DNA from: Coleophoma eucalyptorum
Lineage: Eukaryota; Ascomycota; Leotiomycetes; Helotiales; Dermateaceae
Assembly: GCA_026120035.1 (NCBI GenBank)
Contig: JALRME010000005.1
Location: forward strand, 1,426,001-1,490,000
Direction of reading: 5' to 3'
Length of the DNA stretch: 64,000 bases
A program made the position numbers and the translations under genes. The number at the start of each line of letters is the position of its first letter. Positions within the stretch are counted from its first letter, which is position 1. The notes beneath the pieces are model-generated. The model did no database searches, had not been told where the DNA came from, and worked only from the letters and a program-made list of their open reading frames with translations. This document shows, piece by piece, positions 47,580 to 57,830 of the stretch.

Positions 47580-49188
47580 GGTGAGGATGTAGGAGATAAA
47601 AGAGTTGTAACGAATGTTATTAAGAAATAGGAGCGAGTGCAGGAGATTGATCGGGAGTTAGGAAAGAGGGGGAGAGAGGTAAGGACCAAGAGAAGGGAGC
47701 TGGTACAAATACTTGTTCCTGCCGTGCCTGCATCTGAGTCGCCCCTGCACAACAAGACGAAGTAGGGCTGCCAAAATTACTAGAGTCGGATGTTGTTTAC
47801 AAAGATGGAGCCACTCCGCTGGCAAATCCATCATTGTTGGTGACTACTCGTGTTGATCACCGTCATACCGAGATTCTAGAATGAAGCGTCTCTTTAACCT
47901 TGAATGTATGGACCAGCCATGGAACAAGCAAAGGAAGAAGCAGGCTCGTGTCTATATTTAGATACGTGATTTAGTGTGCATAAGGGTCTTCTGATTTGAT
48001 CAGTTGCTCGGAAGGATCTCGATATTATGACGTTGCAAAAGCTAAAAAAATATTGGATGCAGAAGTCGACGGAGGAGCGGATGTCTGCTTTGCTCTGGGG
48101 GAGTCTTTGTTAATGTTGTGGGTGAGATGGCAGACGGTGACCTTGTAGGAGATGCAGTACTTAAGTCCGGTTTTACCCCCTACGGTACTGTGCCATGCGC
48201 TTTCACCTACTCTATCAGCCGAGAATTACTAGTAGGATTCTGGGCACATCCTCTTTCTTTTGCTCTGAACAGCGATTATTTCCTTTACTCTGGGGTGTCT
48301 CTGTTGATGTTGTTGGTGAGATGGCGGACGGGGTAGGAGATGCGGTAATTGGTACGGTAATACCAGGCACGAGGGGCGCATGACTGAAATACAGCATGGG
48401 TTTTCATCTGATCTATCAACCGAGAATTACTGATAGGATTCTTGGCATGTCCTTTTTCTTCAGAAGCAATTATTTGCACTTTACTCTGGGGAGTCTCGAT
48501 CGATGCCGTTGGTGAAGCGGCGGACGGTATCGGAGGTGCTGTGGTGCGGTGGTTTAGCACGGTATGGTATCAAGCATGCGTCTTTATGTGATTTATAAGT
48601 CGAGAATTACTGGTAGGATTCCTGACATCTCCTTTTTTTCCTTCCAAGGGCGATTATTCGCTTTACGGAGTAGTCTGGGGAAGTCTCTGTTAGATGCTCT
48701 TGTTGAGGTGGCGGACGGTGTAGCAGAAGCGGTAGTTAGATACGGTAATCCCCCCTTAGCAGGCGCATTCCATCTGATCTATCGGCCGAGAATTACTTGC
48801 AGCATTCCTAGCACATCCTTTTTTTTCCAGGAGCGAGTAATTGCAATCCACTTTTCGGTGAGTTACTGGTTGTATCCACCCTCCTTCTATCACTACGCTG
48901 ACTCGATTCTCGTCCACGTTGCAAGGACCGCTGGGGAACTGCTCGTCGGTTATAACTCTCGCGATGACCGAGTAATCGTGGCGGTGTTCCATTATCACTA
49001 TCTTGAAGCATCGTTTTGCTCCACAACCCAACAAGCATATCCACTCTGCCATTAAGTCCTTACAAATATTGCTGTCAGACTGGAATGTGCATACACTTAT
49101 TATATCGAGAAAGTAGAGTACGTTTCTTTCCTCAACCTCCCCCATCTCGTTGTTGCTGGAGCAGGTCCCGCTGCGATAGATCTCTCTG
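47580..49188. other. Intergenic with tandem repeat array
   Basis: Contains the GH17 promoter, a fourfold tandem repeat (48.09-48.86 kb) and the MFS gene leader. Open frames on the minus strand in the repeats share peptide fragments because the DNA is repeated, not because they form one gene. Confidence 0.6.
48090..48860. repeat. Four diverged tandem copies, about 194 bp each
   Basis: A marker GA(G/A)(A/G)(T/C/G)(G/T)GC(A/G)GACGG starts at 48124, 48318, 48513 and 48705 (194, 195 and 192 nt apart). A second marker CGAGAATTACT starts at 48220, 48421, 48601 and 48787, followed by (A/T)GGATTC-like sequence and a C/T-rich run (CATCCTCTTTC, CATCCTTTTTT). The copies also share CTCTGGGG-AGTCT before the first marker. 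They differ by substitutions and small indels. Confidence 0.8.
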
Positions 49189-50829
49189 ATGGAAGAACTA
49201 AAATCAGAGACAGACAGTCCGCTCGGATTACAATCTGGACAAGAGCGATCCGTCACATCGTCGGCCGCTTGCTCGGTCCTCGAAAACCGCAATGACGACG
49301 TTCCGCCGACAGCAGAAGCACATGCCGCTCCCTTGCCGCTCCTACGCGAAATCGCTTTTGTAGCAACCGTCTGCTCGGCGCAGTTGTTGACACAAGCTGG
49401 TCTTGGACAAGTAATTGCACCGCTGCATATTATCGGGGCTTCCTTCAATGTCTCGTCGCCGTCGCAGCTGAGTTGGTATGCGGCTGCGTACTCGCTCACC
49501 GTTGGGACATTCATTCTGCCCTCTGGCCGACTGGGAGATGTGTATGGACACAAGAAGATTTTCATTATTGGTTATCTCTGGTATGGTCTCTGGAGCTTGA
49601 TTGCGGGATTCAGCGTCTATGTCAAGTCGGATTATGGTGGGGATCTCTTCTTCTCTATTTGTCGAGCATTTCAAGGCCTGGGACCGGCTTTATTACTTCC
49701 AAACGCACTGGGACTGCTAGGACGCGCATATCCCGACGGGAGGAGGAAACATATGGTCTTCAGTCTCTTTGGTGGTTGTGCACCGAGTGGTTTCGTCGTT
49801 GGTGCCGTCTTCTCCAGTCTTATTGCACAGAAAGGATGGTGGCCGTGGGCGTACTGGGCAATGGGCATCTTTTGCATAGTTCTCGCAGGAGTAGCTCTAT
49901 TCGCAATACCAGCTGTGGAAGAGGGCGAGTTCAGGCGGACAGTATCCAGAGGAGGTGTTGGGCTGAAAGCACGCTTCCAGCAGCTGGATGGATTCGGCAT
50001 GATCACTGGTGTCTGCGGTCTTGTCTTGGTCAATTTTGCTTGGAACCAAGGGCCCGTCGTCGGCTGGAGCACGCCGTATATCTATGCCATACTCATTGTG
50101 GGCGTCCTCATTATTGGCGCATTCTTCTATATCGAAGAGCACGTACCCAATCCATTGGTCCCTGTCCGGGAACTCAGCCGTGATACCTTCTTCGTGCTGG
50201 GATGCATAGCCTTAGGCTGGAGCTCTTTCGGCATCTGGATCTTCTACCTGTGGCAATTCTTCGAAGAAATCCGACACATCACACCACTCCTGGGCTCAGC
50301 AATGATAACGCCAACCGCCATCTCAGGCTTGACAGCTTCGATCGTCTGCGGATTTCTCCTTTCGCGCCTCGGACCACCCCTGATCATGCTCTGCTCCATG
50401 ACCGCGTTCTGCCTGGGCCATATCCTGCTATCCTGCACACCGCCCTCGCAAACATTCTGGGCGCAGACCTTCATCAGCATCCTCATCATGCCGTGGGGCA
50501 TGGACATGTCTTTCCCATCCGCAACCATTGTCCTGAGCAATTCCATGCCCCGAGAACATCAGGGCGTGGCGGCAAGTCTGATCAACACCGTCGTGAACTA
50601 TTCCATCTCTATCGGTCTCGGCATTGCGGGGCTTGTGGAGGTGAGTGTGAATGACGGAGGCAAGGATCTGTTGAAGGGCTACAGATCTGCGTGGTATTTG
50701 GGGATTGGACTTGCGGGTGCGGGCATCGTGGTCGCTTTGATATTTACCGGTATCACCACCATGGAGAAGAGAAAGTTGGGAAGGACCGGTGCTGTAACAA
50801 AAGAGATTGCGGAGAATGACGGGGTATAG
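49189..50829 (+). CDS. MFS transporter, DHA2/14-TM type
   Basis: A single exon of 546 aa. A charged cytosolic N-terminus (about 1-50) precedes about 14 hydrophobic segments. The major-facilitator loop motif after TM2 is GRLGDVYGHKKIF. SLTVGTFILPSGRLGD and AFQGLGPALLLPNALGLLG match the drug:H+ antiporter family. The long hydrophilic segment around 230-245 (RRTVSRGGVGLKARF) is the central cytosolic loop. It closely resembles the fungal aminotriazole/boron-resistance (ATR1-like) exporters. Substrate unknown; plasma membrane or vacuole location likely. The ATG at 49189 is the first in frame after an upstream stop. Confidence 0.92.
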   Translation: MEELKSETDSPLGLQSGQERSVTSSAACSVLENRNDDVPPTAEAHAAPLPLLREIAFVATVCSAQLLTQAGLGQVIAPLHIIGASFNVSSPSQLSWYAAAYSLTVGTFILPSGRLGDVYGHKKIFIIGYLWYGLWSLIAGFSVYVKSDYGGDLFFSICRAFQGLGPALLLPNALGLLGRAYPDGRRKHMVFSLFGGCAPSGFVVGAVFSSLIAQKGWWPWAYWAMGIFCIVLAGVALFAIPAVEEGEFRRTVSRGGVGLKARFQQLDGFGMITGVCGLVLVNFAWNQGPVVGWSTPYIYAILIVGVLIIGAFFYIEEHVPNPLVPVRELSRDTFFVLGCIALGWSSFGIWIFYLWQFFEEIRHITPLLGSAMITPTAISGLTASIVCGFLLSRLGPPLIMLCSMTAFCLGHILLSCTPPSQTFWAQTFISILIMPWGMDMSFPSATIVLSNSMPREHQGVAASLINTVVNYSISIGLGIAGLVEVSVNDGGKDLLKGYRSAWYLGIGLAGAGIVVALIFTGITTMEKRKLGRTGAVTKEIAENDGV

Positions 50830-51502
50830 AAAGGAATTTTTAGAGGAATTTATAGACAGGAACATAGACAGAAAGGAACATAGACTCTTCATTTATAGAC
50901 ATCTTGTTAATACTGTTCAACTATTGAAGAAAGATAATGCTGAGCTTTAAAAGAATGTGTCTTCGTTTATTTTCGGGTATAATAATGATTGAGAGCATTC
51001 GGATTGAGGACGATGCACTTATTAAAAAACAACCAAATTCAATAACTGAATCGGTGTCAATGATTATAGATCTCCCGCCTTACATGACTATATACATTAT
51101 AGAGAGTACGAGGGTATCAGCATGCAATACCCACCCAACATGAGACCTTTGGCATCTAAGTACCTTCTAAAGCGCCTAGCAATGAAAGCAGCTGTAAAAA
51201 CACGCCCAGTTCCTTCTAAGTTCAGTATATATTGTCAACTCACCTTGTCGCGGCTACAAAGCACGCAGTGCTATTCGGCGTCAATTTCCTCACCCCTCAG
51301 TATTAAAAAACCAAACTGGTGTTATCCCAGCTCTGTTGTGGTCTGTGCCTCTACTGAGGGTCCTCTATCTGTTGAGGGACTGTATTTGCAACGGCCACTC
51401 CGGCTCTGCAAATTTCTAGGGTCGTAACTGGCCCTTGCATTCCTGCTCTTTATACATTCCACCAACTTCTCAAGCTGGCGGATTGGAGACAGAATTTTCC
51501 AA
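50830..51502. other. Intergenic, convergent 3' ends
   Basis: Lies between the ends of the MFS and histidine kinase genes. A direct repeat (AGACAGGAACATAGACAGAAAGGAACATAG, partly) occurs right after the MFS stop. No gene was seen. Confidence 0.55.
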
Positions 51503-54500
51503 TCAGTCGTCATCCATCTGCGAAATCCTCTCCTTAACAGCCTTCATTTTAAGTACGAGCTCGTTGATGCGGAAAGGTTTACAGACAACATCATCCTGCA
51601 ATTAAACATTAGTGAATGGTTGAATTGATGACCCAGAGAACTTACCATGCCTGCATCAATTGCACTGTCTATTTGCTGTCGTCTGGCATTTGCTGTGACA
51701 GCGATTACTGGAACATGTCCTACAATCTCGCCATTCCGTTGTAGCTCTCGGATCTTCTTGATACACGTCAGTCCGTCCATCACTGGCATTTCCAAGTCCA
51801 TAAGAACCATATACACATCGTCCTTCTTTGACTCTTTGGCCCAAAATCGGGTATTATGTAAGAACGATATGGCTTCCTCGCCATGATTCGCAACATGTAC
51901 AGTATAATGCTGGTTAACTAGCTGCTTGGACAGGACTTTCTGGTTGACGAGATTGTCTTCCACGATAAGAATATTGAGTTGTTCTTTGCTGTCATTAAAC
52001 TCGCTCGTTGCAAGTTTAGAATGAGAAAGAACGTCTCCAGCAGCAAGGCGAGTCAGGAAGGCCATATCTCGCTCAGTCTGCGACAATTTAGATGCCGAGC
52101 TCGCTCGCTTGATTGATGGTCTGGGTGGTGTGGTAGGTGTTGCTTTGATGTAAAAGGCAAACGTGCTGCCTTTTCCAGGCTCCGATTTGAATCCGATTTC
52201 TCCGCCTTGCATTTCTGTAAGCTCTCGAGAGATGAACAGTCCAAGGCCAGATCCACTGTACTGAACATGCGTTCTTGGCAAAGCTTGAGAAAATCGCTTG
52301 AATAGTTTCTGGCTCTCGGCTTCTGTCAACCCTGCTCCGGTGTCTGAGACGGCGAATTTCAGAAAGAACTCGTTTCCTTCCAGTGCTTCAAGATCGCTAT
52401 CTTGGCGAGTAAGCTTGGTTGGCAGGTAATTTATCTGATGTTCATTTTGCATCGGTCTCTTTGGCGAGGCACCGATGCTGAGATTGATCTTCCGTGTTTG
52501 CTCTGGTATTGTAATTTTGATGGCGTTGGTGATCAAATTAACAAGAACTTGCAGGAGTCGCCCAGGATCTAGCATAACCCAGTCTACATTCATCCTGTGG
52601 AATGAATTTTTCACGGTCAATGTAGCCTCGATGTTGTTGGCCATGCATTCCCCTGAGAACATCTTCAGCGCTCTCTGCACTACGTGCAATGGCTGAATGC
52701 TGGTAGGGATAATTGAGAGAAGGTCGGAATCTAACTTTGATAATGTCAATATATCATCAATGATTCGCTTCTGATGCTGAGCACATAGCAGGATGGTTTC
52801 GACGGAGTCCTCGATATCAGCCAACTCCTCCTTGGTGCGAAGAAACTTTTCTGAGCTTAACGACCCAATAATGCCATCCGAACTCTGAATGATGGCACTC
52901 AAAGGGTTCCGCATCTCGTGTGAAACCATGTCGATGAAATTTTCCTGTTGGCGTTTAAGCTCCTCGGCTTCTTTTCGTCTACTATCTTGTACGCCTTCCG
53001 CCCACTTCTGCTCACTGATATCGGTGATAGTGCCCATAATCGACTTGATGCTACCATCCTCGTCAAACTCAGGATACGCACTGGCGAGAACCCATGTATT
53101 CCCTTCAAAGGTCTCATCCGTTCCAGGAAGTTGCTTTATCCAAGGCTTCTTCAATTGGATCTCATAACGCACCAAGGCCCGACCATCCAAAAGTGCACTC
53201 CAGCGTTGATTGGTTTCTTCCACAGCACTATCGTCGGCAACGAATTCCATAAATGGTAAGGTAGCGCCCGTGTTGACTGGATGACCGGTTATTTCGTACC
53301 ATGTTGAATTTGCCCATATTAGGCTTCCATCAGGCTCGTAATTGAACATTCCCACCGGGGCATGCTCAGCCATTTGTTTGAACCTCGTCTCCATTTCCTC
53401 TACTCTCCCTAGAAGCTCATCTCGATCAGCTGCGGCAATCTGCGCATTTACCTCTGCCCTTCGCATCTCCTCTTCCAATAAGACGATTCCGGCGACAGAT
53501 GAAGAAAGCTGTCTCTCGAGGAGTTGAATAAATTGTCGGTATTGGTCATCATAAGCTCTCCGTGTATTAATCCCTAGGACCAGGAAACCAAGAATTTTTC
53601 GAGATGCGGTAGGATAGACCGGCAGAACAACAACCTCTTGACAAGGTTCTTCAAACCCGCGCGATTCAATACCAGCGAGTAAGGCCTCGGGGAATGCCTT
53701 GTCGCTTCTCTGTAGATGCATGGCGGTTCGTTCCTTCGAGGCTTTCCTGAATGCCGCCGCAAATCCATTGGAGCCTTTCATATCCAGAAGTTGAATAGCA
53801 CAGGGATGATTATCTGGGACACCAATCGTGCCTTCTAATTCACACACTTGTGTCATCAAGCCTGCAGATGGGTTCATTTTCTCAACCACATTCTGGACGG
53901 AATAAAGCATGGCGAATGGGGCATCGCGGCCGTTGAGAGTGAGCCCATGAAGTACCTGCTTCCAGTAATCCTTCAGTGATCTTGCATCGACGGTCAGCTG
54001 ACCTAGACAGAGTAAGGTGGACAGTCTCCGTTCGGCCAGCTTTTCTTTCGTGGTCTCTCGCACCGGTTCGAGAAAGCCCACCACACTTCCTTCGGACCCA
54101 AGAACTGGTAGCATATCAAAAGTAAAGTAAGCCTCTTCAATGTAGCCATGGCGATTAAAAAACATGTTAACGTCAACTTGCCGTATTGCCTGTCCAGTCT
54201 CTCGGCACTGCTTAAAAATGGTTCGGAAATGGTCCCAGGCGTCGGGGAAAATACTAAATGGATCAGAGCCCATGAGTCTTGGATGATTCTGGCCGGCCAT
54301 GAGGATATAATGCTCATTGTAAATAACGGTAGACTGAGGACCCCAGAAAAGAATACAGGGTCCCGGATCAATCATGACCAAATTAGCCATTTGGCGCAGT
54401 TGGGGAGACCATGATGACAGAGGGCCCAGCGGAGTCTGACTCCAATCAATACTTCTACAGAGTTTGATATGGTCAGAGAAATCTGTCCGTGATGATGGGA

Positions 54501-54783
54501 CAGTCCAGTCCAAGCTCACGGGTTCGGGGTCGCATACAGTCACGGGAGGCTGAACTGCAGCAGGTCCTAGATCTTGCGGCGGTATATTAGAATCCGGCCC
54601 AAGACTGGTTCTTCTCTGGTCGCTGGCAGGAACCTCTTGTGCCGGACGGGAGATGGCCTCGGAGGCCGTGACCTGCGTTCCATTCTTCGTCGCATGCGAC
54701 GCCGGCGGGGGAGGAATCACCCCGGGTGAGTTCAAAGTGAGTTGACTGAGGTCAGATAAGTGATCCATAATGGAGAAAACCAT
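51503..54783 (-). CDS. Hybrid histidine kinase (PAS-GAF-PAS-HisKA-HATPase-REC)
   Basis: Two exons, 54783-51646 and 51595-51503, giving 1076 aa. The start MVFSIMDHL is the first in-frame ATG; MDHLSDLSQL five codons on is an alternative. N-terminal PAS-like region about 90-235 (DWSQTPLGPLSSW, YNEHYILMAGQNHP), then a GAF-like part, a coiled segment and a clear PAS (about 470-580). The HisKA phospho-acceptor is His622 in MVSHEMRNPLS. HATPase boxes are VNLITNAIK, VSDTGAGL and GSGLGLFIS. The receiver has Asp996 in VLMDLEMP. The 50-nt intron near the end is needed: without it the receiver loses its Lys (DDVVCKPFRINELV). It is an intracellular sensor passing phosphate to a Ypd1-type protein; no membrane spans. 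The signal sensed is unknown, and the fungal class is not assigned. Confidence 0.94.
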
Positions 54784-57471
54784 GCTCAGCCTGCTTGCTA
54801 AAGAAAGCTGTCCTAGATACCGCGAAGTGAGGTTCTCATCGTGTGCCAGCCGTTTGCGTCGAGGCGGTAAGCATGCCGAGAAATGAAGATGAACAGATGA
54901 AGCTGGTTTAGAGAGGTTCCGGGTCCGATGCGGGTTGGTCACTTTTCTGTCGCGTGCGTTTTCTTCCTCCTCTTTGTTTGGATGATGTGTTTTTCTTGTT
55001 TTCGCAAGAGGGACAGCGACCGGCGGCGGGTGGACAGGTGGGGGGGTTGTTATGTTATGGTATGGATATGGCACAAAGTTCACGATGGAAGAGATTAACT
55101 ACCTAGGTCGGGATCGAAAGACCCTGAACCTCGAAAAGGAATGGTTGCGTCGAAGTCACCGTGAATGTGCGGCCTTAGACTTTAGGCCTGTTTCTTGATT
55201 CGTTCCGCGCCCACGAACCAGCGGGGCTCGTCCGGGAATATCCCGTGCTGGAGGACGAGAAAAGGGCTGGAATGGACTAGCCAAGGGCTGGAAGAGGGTG
55301 CAACAACGGGACAAACTAACTTGTACAACTGCAAGAAAATAGAACGGATTGAAGGAAGAAAGTACTTCGTAAAAGACTGGGCATCGGGACGACAAGCTAG
55401 GGACATGAAGACGGACTTGCACGACTGAAAATCCCTGTGCAGAGCCCGACGGTACCATGTCCATGTCCATGTCCATATCCCTCTCAATGGCCATTGTCGA
55501 TATCCATGTTCCGCTCTGGGCACCATGTCAACTGGCCATAGTGGCTGGCCCGCTCCACTGATTCTGTCGGATGCCAGTCATGCTTCTCGGCCTAGCTTCT
55601 GCATCTGGCCTAGACTTTTCATACCATCGTGATGCAGATGCCTGACCCTTTGCTCGCTTCCTTAATCGCCTGAGGAAGGGAGGGAAGACGAAGGTTTGAA
55701 ACGCGCAATACTTAGCATCCATGGCCCCTCTTCGCAATTCAAATCATGTCTGGCTCTTAGCGAGCTCCAACCAGCCATCCCTCTCAACCAACACCAAAAC
55801 AGTATAACTTCCACCGAGGCCACTAACAATCGATGCTTCAAGCCGTTACTGCATGGCACCAACCCCTTGAGTTTCGGAAGGTGCCGTTTTTGGCATGCGG
55901 GGAAGATCGACTGCTCCCTCTAAATTCGTCGGACCGTTGCATCGTATATTGCTAACGGAGTAGGTTTGTCCATAGAAGCGTAAATTTGGTGCAGCCCCTC
56001 TGCGCAGTAAGTATTGTGCACGTAGGTTTGAGTTCGGGTACTATCTCGTTGATCAGAAGCCTTAAGTAAGGTGGGTTGAGATACAGTACAAGCAATGGGC
56101 TAAACCTGGATTATCTCAAGGATGGACATGTATATGTTGGGCCGGCAGACTCTCTCACACCTGGTTTGGAGCCCAAGGTCCACCATCCTACGCTAGTAGC
56201 AAGCACGGTGTAAACCTCTGCAACTTCAATTCTAAACGTTACGCTCTCATTGAATACGTCAAGAAGGTGAATCGTGAATTCTGCCTTGCTAATCCCCACT
56301 TCGGTCTCTGCTATGCTTCCGAAAAGTCCATGGAGCGGCTGCTTTATGTCCTGCCTACTGAAGTCTTCATCACTAAGCTTCGTCCGCCTCCTGGTTATAA
56401 CCATACTGGTGGGGCTTTGCTTTCAACAGCACTTCGCTAAGCAACTCTATTGGACAGCCCAGGGTCTCAAGAGACGGTCGTCCAGAGGTCGAATTCAACC
56501 CCATCTTGAACGACGAGGGGGAAAAGGAAGAACAAACTGCAACGCTACTGAGGCGAAATTAAGGGGGTCGCGCGTAAAATATACATTTTTGAGTAAAGAA
56601 TATATGTACTTGAACTGGTAGGAGCTGCTTCGGCAGTGTGCGGGTGGTCGAGGCCAACAAAATAGTCGGCATTGATACATGAGACGTGAGCACGCAAGGT
56701 AGGTTAAAATTCAACCTTCAGTTGTTATAAGCAGGTTCATTTTCTAAGTTTCGTTGGTCCTGTCTCAACGGGGGACAGTTCTCTGCATGACTTGAAGGCT
56801 ATGGCTTTGTTGATCCTGCCTTGCTGGGAACCAGTTTTTGTCTGTAACTTGAGAGTTTTGGCTTCGTTGACCTTACCTCGGTGAAATTATCAAGTAAATG
56901 GTATTGCAATAAGATTAAAAGGGATTTTAGTTTGTTAGTTTTTGTGTGCATAAGGTCTAGACGTCCTATAAAGTCTAGGATATTTCCGTGAGGTCTCTCG
57001 ACGATGATCGAGTGCTTCAGTTTAACATATAACGGCCACTACATTTTAGGACTTTACTCGCCTTGGAGGTAAGGGTTATTTAATGGACTCCCTGGTTCTG
57101 GTAGGGGTAACACCATGGCAGTTTTTATGCGAAGGCTTGTTCAAAGCATTGAAGGTAGACAGTTTACGATCAGTTTCTAAGTAGTTCTCGCACCAACAAA
57201 AAAATGTTGGAATTTCTTCTAACATTATGTGATAAACACCAGCCAGACCTGAAACATATTCTAATAAATCATTCTTAGAATTAATAGAATCATAATTAAC
57301 GACACATCGATTTCATAGAATAGAGTAAAGACTACTGGGAAGTCCTGTTTATTTACGAGAAGGTACCTATCACATGGTCGCATGACCCCCCCCCTTGTAT
57401 GTGATAAAATTCGCTTCGGATTTGAAAGGAACATAATAATAAATAAGGATTTCCTGACAACAATTACAATT
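54784..57471. other. Intergenic, possible decayed sequence
   Basis: The leader of the kinase gene has a short (ATGTCC)n run near 55.46 kb. A minus-strand frame at 56404-56111 (98 codons, MVITRRRTKLSDEDFSRQ...) reads protein-like but matches nothing I know. From about 56.7 to 57.45 kb the DNA is AT-rich and may be degraded mobile-element sequence, though no terminal repeats or enzyme motifs were found. Confidence 0.45.
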
Positions 57472-57569
57472 GGGCGCTTGGTCTAGGGGTATGATTTCCC
57501 TTTCGCAGAAGCCGGGCAACCGGTTCTCGATCTTAGGGAAGGTCGTGGGTTCAATTCCCACAGCGTCCA
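57472..57569 (+). tRNA. tRNA-Ala(CGC) with 26-nt intron
   Basis: The cloverleaf folds by eye. Acceptor stem GGGCGCT/AGCGTCC with G3-U70, the hallmark of alanine tRNA, and discriminator A at 57569. D arm GTC-TAGGGGTAT-GAT. Anticodon stem TCCCT/AGGGA. T arm GTGGG-TTCAATT-CCCAC. The anticodon CGC is at 57504-57506. An intron at about 57508-57533 begins one nucleotide after the anticodon, the normal site for eukaryotic nuclear tRNA introns; removal leaves a 72-nt tRNA. A T6 run follows as Pol III terminator. The exact intron limits could shift by a base or two. Confidence 0.88.
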
Positions 57570-57574
57570 CTTTC

Positions 57575-57580
57575 TTTTTT
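57575..57580 (+). terminator. Pol III T-run after tRNA-Ala
   Basis: Six T residues lie five nt past the discriminator base, as expected for RNA polymerase III termination. Confidence 0.75.
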
Positions 57581-57830
57581 GCCATTTTCCCCAATTCCTA
57601 CTACCAAAGATAACCTCCCCAATTTTTTTCTTTTGCCTTCCGAACATCATTTTGGCGCTCACGGTCGGTTGCGAAGTTTTTGCAATTGCAGCCCGACCCA
57701 GGCGGGTGGAGCTTTTTTGGCGACCGGCGCTAGCCGCCCAGAATTTCTCGATAGCAGCTCTGTTGCACGATAACGCAAAAATAATTTAAGCTGAGCTCAC
57801 CGAGCTTGCAACACGACATAGTAATATAAT

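Noticed and set aside
48756..49565. 269-codon minus-strand frame
   Set aside because: Its first half is antisense to the start of the MFS transporter and its second half runs into the tandem repeats; no domain or signal.
51122..51427. 101-codon plus-strand frame near the kinase 3' end
   Set aside because: No family signal and weak context; the sequence between convergent genes is probably noncoding.
57370..57594. Minus-strand frame across the tRNA containing VDAVGIEPTTFP-like text
   Set aside because: This peptide is the well-known artefact of translating a tRNA gene backwards.
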